Positions 54,991 through 63,118 of a DNA stretch of 64,000 nucleotides are shown here, piece by piece. Position numbers and translations under genes: made by a program. Origin of the DNA: JAWWOL01 sp033851545 (lineage in GTDB: Bacteria; Actinomycetota; Actinomycetes; JAWWOL01); the NCBI GenBank assembly GCA_033851545.1, contig JAWWOO010000097.1:29144-93143 (forward strand). Reading direction: 5' to 3'. Position 1 is the stretch's first letter, and each line of letters starts with the position of its first letter. The notes beneath the pieces are model-generated. The model ran no database searches. It had not been told where the DNA came from and saw only the letters and a program-made list of their open reading frames with translations.

Positions 54991-57009
54991 TCAGTCGTGC
55001 TGGGCGACCTCGAGGTCGCTGGCCATCCGCCATGCATCGCGGCCGGCGTCCTTGGCTGCATAGAGCGCGGTGTCGGCGTTGCGCATCAGGGTCGCCGCCG
55101 AGCTGCCGTGGGTGGGGAAGACCGAGACGCCGACGGAGACGGTGATGGCCAGCGGCTCCTCGCCGTCGTGGTGGAACGGCCGGTGGCGCACGACCTCGCA
55201 GATGCGCTGCGCCGCACCGGCCGCGCCCGCGGCGTCGGTCTCGGGGAGGACCAGGACGAACTCCTCGCCCCCGTACCGGGCCAGCGTGTCCACCTCCCGG
55301 ATCTCGGCCTTGACCCGGGTGGCCAGCTCGATGAGGACCGAGTCGCCGCGCTGGTGGCCGTAGTTGTCGTTGACGTCCTTGAACTTGTCGAGGTCGAGCA
55401 GCAGCAGGGCGAGCGGACGGCCGAACCGTGAGGACCGCTCGATCTCCTTGGCGAACGTCATCGTGAAGTAGCGGTAGTTCCACAGCCCGGTCAGCCCGTC
55501 GGTGATGGACAGCCGCTGGGCCTCCTGGTGCAGGAGCACGTTGTCGATCGCCACGGTGGCCTGGCTGGCGAAGGTCCGGATGGTCTCGAGGTCACCTCGA
55601 TCGAAGCTGCCGGGGCCGCCGGCTGTCTCCTTGTCGTACAGGCCGAGGACGCCGGTCACCCGGCCGGACGCCCGCAGCGGGACGGCGATCAGCGCCTGGC
55701 CGCTGGGCTCCTCGCCGGAGACCCGCAGCTCGCCGACGCCGTCGCCGATGCGGCCGCGGACAGCCTCGCCATTCGCAGCCACCAGGCCGAGCACGCCGTC
55801 GCCGAGCTTGAGCCTCGACCCGTGCGGCGCGCCCCGCTCGGCGACCCCGACGCCGACCCGCTGGAACAGGTCGCTGCGGGCGCCGCCGCCGGAGTGCGGG
55901 AGATAGATCGCGCCGGCCTGCGCGCGGACGCTGACCATCGCGGTCTCGAGGATGACGTGCAGGATCCGGTTGAGGTCGTGCGTACCGGACAGAGTGTCGC
56001 CGAGCCGGGCCAGGTTGCGCCGCAGCTCGTCCCGGCTGTCCTGCAGGGCGCCGATCGACCGGCGCAGCTCCCCGGTCATCTCGTCGAAAGCGCCTGCCAG
56101 CTGGCCGATCTCGTCGCCGCCGCCCAGGTCGGGTACGGGCGTGTCGAGGTCACCGTCGGCGATCCGCCGCGCCGCCAGTGCCAGCTCGGTCAGCGGGCGG
56201 GTGGTAACCCGGGCGAGCTGCCAGCCGAAGCCGACCGCGAGCACCACTGCGGCGGCGAGCACCGCGGCCAGGGTGGAGGTGAGTGAGCCCACACCGAGAC
56301 CGGGCTTGGCGGTCACCACGACGGTCACCGGCCGGCCGTTGCCCGCCGGGACCGCCGCGAGCAGCTGGCCGTCGACCGAGTGGACCTTGGTGTCGGCAGC
56401 GGCCTTGGCAGCAGAGGCTGCGAACTGGGCGGCGGCCTGTTGGGAGGCGGTGGTCGCGATGACCTGCCCGTCGGCGACCAGCGTCACGTCGCCGTCGGCA
56501 AGGTTCTGCCAGGCCCGAAGCGTCGTCGCGTCGTCCAGGGCCACCGCGGCCAGCGCCGTGCCGCGGCCGGCGGGAAGCGGCGCCCGGTTGACCACGGCGT
56601 ACGGCGTGGCGCTGGTGTCTGTGCAGGAGCCCAGTGCCAGGACCGAACCCTTGGCATCGACCAGGGACCGGGCGGCTGACGGCAGCTGGCCGACCTGGGC
56701 AAGCACCTCGCCGCCCGGGGAGACCACGGCGGCGTATGCCACATTGCTTGACGCCACGGCATCGCCGACAGCGGACAACGGGCTGGTCGCGGCCGACTCG
56801 TACGCCACCTGGGCGGCGGTGGCCCCCGCCAGCGTGCACTTGGCCGACAGCTCCGCGGCGATCACGGTCGCCGCCGCCGACACCCGGTGACGCGCGGTGT
56901 CGCCACCGAAGCCGGGCACCCCCCGTCCGAGCAGCAGCCCGGCCAGCAGGAGTGGAGCCAGGACGACGAAGATGAAGGCCAGGGACAGCCTCAGCCGCAG
57001 GCTCACCAC
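54991..57009 (-). CDS. Membrane-bound diguanylate cyclase with HAMP and GAF domains
   Basis: 672 residues. Two transmembrane helices bracket an extracellular sensor (about 30-235); HAMP (RPLTELALAARRIADGDLDT), GAF-like domain (about 340-500), then GGDEF (about 505-660) with DGLTGLWNYRYF, DLDKFKDVNDNYGHQRGD and an intact active site YGGEEF. It makes c-di-GMP. The upstream GGAGGTGA favours the second of two adjacent GTG codons (57004-57006). A GGDEF-EAL protein lies 2.2 kb away. Confidence 0.93.
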   Translation of the reverse strand: MVSLRLRLSLAFIFVVLAPLLLAGLLLGRGVPGFGGDTARHRVSAAATVIAAELSAKCTLAGATAAQVAYESAATSPLSAVGDAVASSNVAYAAVVSPGGEVLAQVGQLPSAARSLVDAKGSVLALGSCTDTSATPYAVVNRAPLPAGRGTALAAVALDDATTLRAWQNLADGDVTLVADGQVIATTASQQAAAQFAASAAKAAADTKVHSVDGQLLAAVPAGNGRPVTVVVTAKPGLGVGSLTSTLAAVLAAAVVLAVGFGWQLARVTTRPLTELALAARRIADGDLDTPVPDLGGGDEIGQLAGAFDEMTGELRRSIGALQDSRDELRRNLARLGDTLSGTHDLNRILHVILETAMVSVRAQAGAIYLPHSGGGARSDLFQRVGVGVAERGAPHGSRLKLGDGVLGLVAANGEAVRGRIGDGVGELRVSGEEPSGQALIAVPLRASGRVTGVLGLYDKETAGGPGSFDRGDLETIRTFASQATVAIDNVLLHQEAQRLSITDGLTGLWNYRYFTMTFAKEIERSSRFGRPLALLLLDLDKFKDVNDNYGHQRGDSVLIELATRVKAEIREVDTLARYGGEEFVLVLPETDAAGAAGAAQRICEVVRHRPFHHDGEEPLAITVSVGVSVFPTHGSSAATLMRNADTALYAAKDAGRDAWRMASDLEVAQHD

Positions 57010-57125
57010 TCACCTCCGTCCGCCGGGTCGTGACCCGATGCTCGCACACAGGCAGTCACAAACTGGCGCGCCGACGCCGAAAAAGGGGCGAAACCGCGAC
57101 CGGTCCCGGCCGCTAGCCTCTCCCT

Positions 57126-57710
57126 GTGGAGGTTCCGTACGAGTCAGCCCGCGAGCGCAAGGCGGAGCTGCGCGTGACGCTTCTGGCCGCTCGTACCCGG
57201 CGCAACGAGAGTCAACGCCTGCAGCTCGGTCGCGCCCTCGCCTCGGCCGCAGGTGTGCTGCCGCTGCCCGGCACGGTCGCCGGCTTCGTCGGCGTCGGCA
57301 CCGAACCCCCCACGCTGCCGCTGCTGGATGTGCTGCGCCGGCAGGGCGTGCGGGTGCTGCTGCCGGTGGTCCGCGCCGACGGTGTCCTGGACTGGGGGGC
57401 CGGCGGGGCCGAGCTGGTCTCCGGGCCGCTCGGCCTGCGGGAGCCGGCCGGTCCCTACCTCGGGCCGGACGCCGTACGGGAGGCGGGCCTGGTGCTCGTG
57501 CCGGCGCTCGCCGTCGACCACGCCGGGCGCCGGCTGGGCAGGGGCGGCGGCTACTACGACCGCGCGCTGGCCACACTGTCCCGTACGGTGCCGGTGGTCG
57601 CTGTGGTCTTCGACGACGAGCTGATCGACGACGTGCCGGTCGAGCCCCACGACCGGGCGGTCGACGCAGCCCTCACCCCGTCCGGGCTGGTCAGGTTCGC
57701 GACCCGGTAA
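57126..57710 (+). CDS. 5-formyltetrahydrofolate cyclo-ligase
   Basis: 194 residues from GTG 57126. Converts 5-formyl-THF to methenyl-THF using ATP. Motifs: ARERKAELRVTLLAAR at the start, GTEPPTLPLLDVL, LVPALAVDHAGRRLGRGGGYYDR (the ATP/Mg signature) and FDDELIDDVPVEPHDRAVD. In mycobacteria this gene lies beside galU; here two genes stand between them. Confidence 0.95.
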   Translation: MEVPYESARERKAELRVTLLAARTRRNESQRLQLGRALASAAGVLPLPGTVAGFVGVGTEPPTLPLLDVLRRQGVRVLLPVVRADGVLDWGAGGAELVSGPLGLREPAGPYLGPDAVREAGLVLVPALAVDHAGRRLGRGGGYYDRALATLSRTVPVVAVVFDDELIDDVPVEPHDRAVDAALTPSGLVRFATR

Positions 57711-57757
57711 GTCCGGGCAAACAGGCGTCGACCGCGTCGACCACCGGAGCCGCCACC

Positions 57758-58753
57758 ATGTCCCCCTCCCACTCCGACGAGACCAGCAAGGCAAAGCGAT
57801 CGGCGAACCGGATCGACGACTTCCAGCAGCGGCACCCGATGCTGGGCTTCCCGATCGCCGTGTGGCGCAAGTTCGGCGAGGACCAAGGTGGCAACCTCGC
57901 CGCTCTGATCGCCTACTGGGCGTTCTTCTCGCTGTTCCCGCTACTCCTGGTCGCGGTCACCGCAATCGGCTTCGTCGGCGTCGGAGGTGGCACGTTCCAG
58001 GACGTCATCAGCCAGTTCCCGCTGATCGGCAACGATGTCCAGGGCATCAAGGGCAACCTGGTCGCGCTCGTGATCGGGATCCTGACAGCGCTGTGGAGCG
58101 GGCTGGCCGTCGTCAAGGCGACTCAGTCGGCGTTCGACTCCATCTGGGAGGTGCCGATGGCCGAGCGGCCGTCGTTCCTCAAGAAGATCGTCGCCGGCCT
58201 GAAGTCGCTGGTGGTGCTCGGGGTGGGCTTCGTCCTCAGCCTGGCGCTGACCGGCGTCGCGACCGGCGGCAAGTCCATGCACGTGACACTCCCGATCCTG
58301 CTGCGCGTGGCGGTCGGACTGGTGGCCGTCGCTCTCGACGTCCTGCTGTTCACCCTCGCCTACCAGTGGCTGACCAAGCGCGAGCTCTCGTTCCGGGACG
58401 TGCTGCCCGGCGCGATCTTCGCCGGCCTCCTCTTCTTCGTACTGCAGCTGGCAGGCGCCGCCTTGATCACGCATGCTGCCAGCGGCCAGAAGGGCGCCAC
58501 CGGCACCGTGGCCACGGTGCTCGGCCTGTTGTGGTGGTTCGCCCTGCAGGCAACGGTCGTGCTGTACGGCGCCGAGATCAACGTCGTCCGCGTCGAGGGG
58601 CTGTGGCCGCGCGGGCTGGTCGACGCCCCCGACACGTCCGCCGACCACCGCGCCTACGAGGCGTACGCGCAGGAGAGGACCTATCGGCCGAACCAGACGG
58701 TCAGCTCCACGTTCCACGACGAGGTCTCGGAGTCGGAGCGGCCGGGCGACTGA
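57758..58753 (+). CDS. YihY/BrkB family membrane protein
   Basis: 331 residues from ATG 57758 (GGAG eight bases upstream). The YihY (formerly annotated ribonuclease BN) family: FPIAVWRKFGEDQGGNLAAL, IAYWAFFSLFPLLL, GILTALWSGLAVVKATQSA, then six hydrophobic helices and a hydrophilic tail. Role not known; probably a transporter or envelope protein. Confidence 0.92.
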   Translation: MSPSHSDETSKAKRSANRIDDFQQRHPMLGFPIAVWRKFGEDQGGNLAALIAYWAFFSLFPLLLVAVTAIGFVGVGGGTFQDVISQFPLIGNDVQGIKGNLVALVIGILTALWSGLAVVKATQSAFDSIWEVPMAERPSFLKKIVAGLKSLVVLGVGFVLSLALTGVATGGKSMHVTLPILLRVAVGLVAVALDVLLFTLAYQWLTKRELSFRDVLPGAIFAGLLFFVLQLAGAALITHAASGQKGATGTVATVLGLLWWFALQATVVLYGAEINVVRVEGLWPRGLVDAPDTSADHRAYEAYAQERTYRPNQTVSSTFHDEVSESERPGD

Positions 58754-58782
58754 CGGCGCGGGAACGGCTGACAAGGCTGGGG

Positions 58783-59193
58783 TCAGCCGTACTGCGCCGA
58801 CCGGGCGTCGGAGCTCAGCGCGATCGCGAACCACACGTACTTGCCGGCGGAGGTCTGCTCGACGCCCCACTCGTCGGAGAGTGCCTCGACCAGCTGCAGC
58901 CCGCGGCCCGTCCCGGCGTCGGCGCGATAGGCGCGCCGGCGGGGCGGCATCTGCAGGCTGTCGTAGACCCGGACCAGCACCTGGCCGTCGACCACCTCTG
59001 CGGTCACCCGCACCCGGGTCCGCGCGTGCAGGATGGCGTTGGTCACGACCTCGCTGGTGAGCAGCATCACGCGGTCGACCGCCTGCTGCTCGACCCCAGG
59101 TCCGGGCAGGCCGGCGAGCAGCGAGCGCACGGCAGCGCGAGCGGCAGCTGCGCTGCTTGCCTCGGCGGGCAGCTCGACGTCCACGGGCGGCAC
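58783..59193 (-). CDS. Small anti-sigma/regulatory HATPase (RsbW/SpoIIAB-like)
   Basis: 136 residues from GTG 59191-59193. A HATPase_c_2 kinase fold. N-box region LLTSEVVTNAILHA, G2 box TGRGLQLVEALSDEWGVE. The G1 box, normally DxGxG, reads VYDSLQMPP, so ATP binding or kinase activity may be weak. It follows the GGDEF-EAL gene by 5 bases (same strand), suggesting a shared operon. No partner anti-anti-sigma gene is present. Confidence 0.85.
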   Translation of the reverse strand: MPPVDVELPAEASSAAAARAAVRSLLAGLPGPGVEQQAVDRVMLLTSEVVTNAILHARTRVRVTAEVVDGQVLVRVYDSLQMPPRRRAYRADAGTGRGLQLVEALSDEWGVEQTSAGKYVWFAIALSSDARSAQYG

Positions 59194-59198
59194 GGCGG

Positions 59199-61310
59199 TC
59201 AGCCTAACCCCTGGCCACGCTCCGACCCGGACGCACCGCCGCTGTGCGTCACACCGGGGTGCTCCAGCCGCCGGGTGACCAGCCACGCCGCCAGCTCGTC
59301 GGCGGGGACGGCGTGCCCGATCAGCCAGCCCTGGGCGATGTCGCAGCCGAGGTCGGCCAGCTGATCCAGCGTGCCGGCGTCACTGACCCCCTCCGCCACG
59401 ACGGTCAGCCCGAGGTTGTGGCCGAGGTCGATCATCGACCGGACGATGGCGGTGTACGCCGCGTTGCCGGCCATCGCGACGACGAAGCCGCGGTCGATCT
59501 TGAGCTCCCGTACCGGAAGGTCGGCGAGGTAGGCCAGGGCCGTGTGCCCGTGGCCGAAGTCGTCGATCGAGACCGCCACGCCGGCTCGGTCGAGCACGAC
59601 CAACATGCTGCGTGCGGTCTCGGGGTCGGCGAGCAGGGCGGTCTCGGTGATCTCGAGGACCAGCCGGGAGGGAGGTACACCCGCGGTGGCGATCGCGCGG
59701 AGGACACCGTCGGCGAAGCCCGGCTGGACCAGGTTGCGGGCGGAGATGTTGACCGCGACGCTCACGTCGGCAAGGTCAGGCCCCCACTCGGTGATCTGAG
59801 CCAGCGCCGCGGCCAGCACCCAGTCGGTCAGCGGCTCGATCAGCCCGGTGGACTCGGCGGCGTCGAGGAAGTCGGCTGGCATCAGCAGCGACCCGTCCGG
59901 GCGGGCCCACCGGACCAGCGCCTCGACCGAGACGACGCCGCCGTCGGCGAGGGTCAGCTTGGGCTGGTAGTGCAGGACCAGCTGGTCGGCCTCGATGCCG
60001 CGCCGGAGCTCGGCCAGCAGGCCCAGCTTGGCCGGGTCGAACGTGTCGAGCTCGGCGCTGTACTGGACCACCGGACGGCGGATGAACTTGGCGTGGTGCA
60101 GGGCGATGTCCGCCTGCCGGACCAGGTCGGCGCCGTCGGCTGCCTGCGAGCCCGTCCCCGCCGCCGGGCAGGTCTGGGCCGCCATCGCGACCCCGAAGCT
60201 GGCCTCGACGGCGAGCGGTATGCCGCCCAGGGTGAGCTCGGCGACCAGCGCCGACTGGAGGGAGGACAGCCGGGCCGATGCGTCGCCCTCGGCGGAGTCG
60301 GGATCCAGGCCGGTCATCAGCACGGCGAACTCGTCGCCGGCGAGCCTGGCGACCTGGTCGGTCGCCGGCACGGCCCTGCTCAGCCGGTCGGCGACCACCC
60401 GGAGGACCTCGTCCCCGTGGCGGTGCCCGAGGGTCTCGTTGATCTCCCGGAAGCCTTCGAGGTCGAGAACGGCGACGGCGACGCGCGTCGGGTCCCGGAG
60501 AAGTGCGGCGTCGACGGCCGCCCGAAAGGCCGCCCGGTTCGCCAGGCCGGTGAGGGTGTCGACCGCGGCGAGCCTGGCGTTGTCCGCGGCGTGCCGGCGC
60601 AGCCGGCGGGTCGCCGAAGCCGAGATCAGCGCCAGCACGAGGTAGAGGAGCAGCAGGCCGCCGACGTACACCACCGTCAGCATCCGCATGCCGGCACTCA
60701 CGTCGGCCTGGATCGGCGCGTACGGGAGGTAGACCTCGAGCACGCCGACGACGTGGTGGTCGGCGCCTTCGGTCAGCGGTCGGTAGACCTCGACGACCCG
60801 TACGCCGAGCGCACCGGTCTCACCGGCGTCGGAGTTGAGGCGGGTCAACTTCGCGACGACCTCACCGTGCAGCGCCTCCACGGCCTCGTCGTCGGACTCC
60901 GAGGGGAGGGCGCCGTGGTCGGCGAAGGCAGCCTTGCCGTCCATGTTCCGGATGCGCAGCAGGACGATGTGCCCATCCAGGACGGCCTGGTGGCTCAGCC
61001 GGTTCAGCGCCGCGGCGTTCTGGGCGGGCACCAGGCGGCGCAGGGGCGTGCTGCCGAGCAACGGCTCAACGCTGGTCTGGGCCAGCAGGGCGGCCTCGGA
61101 CCTGCCCTCGGCGAGGCCCCGGCGGGTCGCCTCCTGCCGCAGCGCTACGGTCAGAGCAAGCATCAGCAGCAGCACCGGCAGCAACGACGCGACCAGGTAG
61201 GTGACGAACAGCCTCGACCCTGTGGCAGTACGGACCCGGGCAAGGTTCATGCATATCTGTCGGCGTGATCCAGCTGCGATGAAGCAGTCCTCCCGAACGT
61301 TTTCCGTCAT
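59199..61310 (-). CDS. Membrane GGDEF-EAL protein, probable c-di-GMP phosphodiesterase
   Basis: 703 residues from ATG 61308-61310; ATG 61248-61250 is an alternative. Two transmembrane helices flank an extracellular segment (about 45-225). The GGDEF domain is degenerate at the active site (LAGDEF, Ala for the first Gly), though DTLTGLANRAAF and GHRHGDEV are conserved. The EAL domain looks complete: VEALVRW, NISARNL, EITETAL, SIDDFGHGHTALAYL, KIDRGFV, VVAEGVSD and GCDIAQGWLIG. Expected to degrade c-di-GMP made by the nearby cyclase. Confidence 0.92.
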   Translation of the reverse strand: MTENVREDCFIAAGSRRQICMNLARVRTATGSRLFVTYLVASLLPVLLLMLALTVALRQEATRRGLAEGRSEAALLAQTSVEPLLGSTPLRRLVPAQNAAALNRLSHQAVLDGHIVLLRIRNMDGKAAFADHGALPSESDDEAVEALHGEVVAKLTRLNSDAGETGALGVRVVEVYRPLTEGADHHVVGVLEVYLPYAPIQADVSAGMRMLTVVYVGGLLLLYLVLALISASATRRLRRHAADNARLAAVDTLTGLANRAAFRAAVDAALLRDPTRVAVAVLDLEGFREINETLGHRHGDEVLRVVADRLSRAVPATDQVARLAGDEFAVLMTGLDPDSAEGDASARLSSLQSALVAELTLGGIPLAVEASFGVAMAAQTCPAAGTGSQAADGADLVRQADIALHHAKFIRRPVVQYSAELDTFDPAKLGLLAELRRGIEADQLVLHYQPKLTLADGGVVSVEALVRWARPDGSLLMPADFLDAAESTGLIEPLTDWVLAAALAQITEWGPDLADVSVAVNISARNLVQPGFADGVLRAIATAGVPPSRLVLEITETALLADPETARSMLVVLDRAGVAVSIDDFGHGHTALAYLADLPVRELKIDRGFVVAMAGNAAYTAIVRSMIDLGHNLGLTVVAEGVSDAGTLDQLADLGCDIAQGWLIGHAVPADELAAWLVTRRLEHPGVTHSGGASGSERGQGLG

Positions 61311-61482
61311 CGAGCGGCGCCGGGGGTCGATGAGCCGCCGATCGGCAGGTTCGGTGGGCCACTTCCGGCGAACCCTGCCGCTGCCTGGGGCGGGTAGCCC
61401 GTGGCCGCCCCCCAACAGCGCCTTCGGCGTTAACGGAGCGTGTCCCGACCTTCACCAGCACGCTGGCCGAGTTGATGCTGGT

Positions 61483-61500
61483 CGTCGACCGGGGTCGACG
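61483..61500 (+). repeat. 18-base palindrome in the gap after the GGDEF-EAL promoter
   Basis: CGTCGACC-GG-GGTCGACG is a perfect 8-2-8 inverted repeat (a single flanking mismatch would extend it). It lies between the end of the small protein gene (61579, minus) and the GGDEF-EAL start (61310, minus), so it may be an operator for the latter or a hairpin ending the former. The rest of 61311-61578 shows no gene. Confidence 0.4.
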
Positions 61501-61578
61501 GAGTGTCCGACCCGCCTGCTGTGCTTGCTGCATGATCCCGGCGCTGGATGTCGAACGGGCCGTTCCACTCCGCGATCG

Positions 61579-62076
61579 TCATAGCGCCGCGTTCCATCTC
61601 GGTACGGCGCCGAGGCGCCGAATGCGGCGCTCCGTCCCTTGGCGACAGGTCACCGTGGTGTGGAGTCCGGGCACGGCAGCGATCCACAACCCCTGCAGCA
61701 GCGCCGGGCGGACCACGGTCCGGAGAGGGTTTCCGTGCGGTCCGAGTCGCCGGGCGAACGTCACGGCGGGATCGTCGTCGCCGGCCGTGGCGTGCCCGAT
61801 CGCGAGCGCCCACCAGCGGCGCGTGCCATCGGCGAGATTTGCCCTGCCTCGCCACGCGCCGTCGACCGACAGCATCGCCAAGTTGGTGCTCGTGATCAGT
61901 CCGACGAGGTCGCCGGTGTCATCGTTGATCTCGATGGTGGCCCGCCCGTTGTGCTGCAGCCGCTGATGGAGACTCCATCCGGAGATGGGGAGCGCCGTGC
62001 CGTCCGGCCTCCCCGCTTCGTCGGGTAGTGCGTGTGTGCTCACGGGGGCGGTCAGGGAGGTCGCGCAGGTTGTCAT
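61579..62076 (-). CDS. Hypothetical protein of 165 residues
   Basis: Starts at ATG 62074-62076, sharing one base with the PAP2 stop (TGATG). The core (about 35-150) has strand-like stretches ATIEINDDTGDLVGLITST, WRGRANLADGTRRWWALAIG and LQGLWIAAVPGLHTTVTCR. No family is recognised. It is not membrane-associated. It may be a small beta-rich protein coupled to the phosphatase; function unknown. Confidence 0.6.
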   Translation of the reverse strand: MTTCATSLTAPVSTHALPDEAGRPDGTALPISGWSLHQRLQHNGRATIEINDDTGDLVGLITSTNLAMLSVDGAWRGRANLADGTRRWWALAIGHATAGDDDPAVTFARRLGPHGNPLRTVVRPALLQGLWIAAVPGLHTTVTCRQGTERRIRRLGAVPRWNAAL

Positions 62077-63041
62077 CAGGCTCCGATCAGGGTGGGTGCC
62101 GGTTCTCGCCAGCCGAGTCGAACGGCAGTGCGGGAGATCACGTGGCCGGCGAGAAGGACGAGCAGGCCCGCGACGGCGTCGACCAGGTAGTGGTTTGCCG
62201 TGGCCAGGACGACCAGCGCAACCAGGACCGGGTAGGCGACGGCGAGCCGGCGGACCCACGCCCGCTGGGCCAGCCGGGCCACCATCCAGGCACACCAGAT
62301 CGCCCAGCCGACGTGCAGTGATGGCATGGCTGCAAACTGGTTCGTGAACGAGCCGAGCCCCCTGGGGGCGCTGCCCGCAGACCCCCACCAGCCGTCGTTT
62401 CCGTAGCGGGTCATGGTGTCGATGAAGCCGGGCAGCATCCGTGGCGGCGCGACGGGCACGGTCGCGAAGCCGACGAGGCCTAGCAGCGTCGCAGCAGTGA
62501 GCGTGCGCCGGGCCGGCCCGTACGCGCTCGGGTGCGCACGCCACAGCCAGATCAGCACGGCGAGCGTCACGACGTAGTGCAACGAGGCGTAGGCGTAGTC
62601 GGCCGGGACAGCCAGGAGCGACCGGGTCGAGACGGCATGATTGAGCCAACGCTCCGGTGCCAGGCCCACGACGTGCTCCGCGCGCAGCACGCGCTTTGCG
62701 TTGGCGACTGCCTCGTTCGTACCACCGGCGCTGATCCCACGCGTGAAGGTGTAGAGCCCGTAGACGACGGCCAGGAGCAGGACCTCGTGCCACACCGGGT
62801 GTGACCAGAAACCGCGGCGGCGAGCCGCGCCCGACGCTGTCGATGACGACGTCCGGTGGGCGACGGCAACCGTCCCCGCCTGCCCCGGTGGCCGCGTCGA
62901 AGTGCCGGAGGGGATTGCTGCCGAGGTCACGGACTGTCCGGGGTGCGCGGTGCGCCAGACGTCCCTTGCACGCGCGGTGAACCTGCGGCTGACCGACCGA
63001 TCGCCCTGGATGCTTGAGTCGATCCGCAGCAGATGCGCCAT
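62076..63041 (-). CDS. PAP2-type phosphatase with an azoreductase-derived N-terminus
   Basis: 321 residues as an open frame from ATG 63039-63041 (AAGGGA upstream). From about residue 80 it is a PAP2 / inositolphosphotransferase-like membrane protein: about six helices, AMPSLHVGWAIWCAWM and ATANHYLVDAVAG (the phosphatase signature). The first ~38 residues (AHLLRIDSSIQGDRSVSRR, ARARDVWRTAHPG) match the start of FMN-dependent NADH-azoreductases, a cytoplasmic family. The azoreductase frame continues out of frame (RDLGSNPLRHFDAATG, about 62885-62935), so the N-terminus is a relic fused by a frameshift. The native PAP2 start may lie further in. Confidence 0.85.
   Translation of the reverse strand: MAHLLRIDSSIQGDRSVSRRFTARARDVWRTAHPGQSVTSAAIPSGTSTRPPGQAGTVAVAHRTSSSTASGAARRRGFWSHPVWHEVLLLAVVYGLYTFTRGISAGGTNEAVANAKRVLRAEHVVGLAPERWLNHAVSTRSLLAVPADYAYASLHYVVTLAVLIWLWRAHPSAYGPARRTLTAATLLGLVGFATVPVAPPRMLPGFIDTMTRYGNDGWWGSAGSAPRGLGSFTNQFAAMPSLHVGWAIWCAWMVARLAQRAWVRRLAVAYPVLVALVVLATANHYLVDAVAGLLVLLAGHVISRTAVRLGWREPAPTLIGA
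62870..63041 (-). pseudogene. 5' relic of an FMN-dependent NADH-azoreductase gene
   Basis: On the minus strand, codons from 63041 read as an AzoR N-terminus (DSSIQGDRSVSRR, ending at HPGQ). Then, in another frame, VRDLGSNPLRHFDAATG continues the same family to about 62880. The remainder of the enzyme is absent and the sequence runs into the PAP2 gene. The relic probably supplies the ribosome site and first codons of the present PAP2 reading frame. Confidence 0.65.
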
Positions 63042-63118
63042 GGCGTTTCCCTTCTTGGACAGTGCGTTAGCTGCCGTTGCCGACTTCGGGGCGAGCGCGA
63101 TGTCCTGGCTGACGGGCG

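Noticed and set aside
59244..61268. A 674-codon plus-strand frame opposite the GGDEF-EAL gene
   Set aside because: Mirror-image composition of the EAL gene; no domain.
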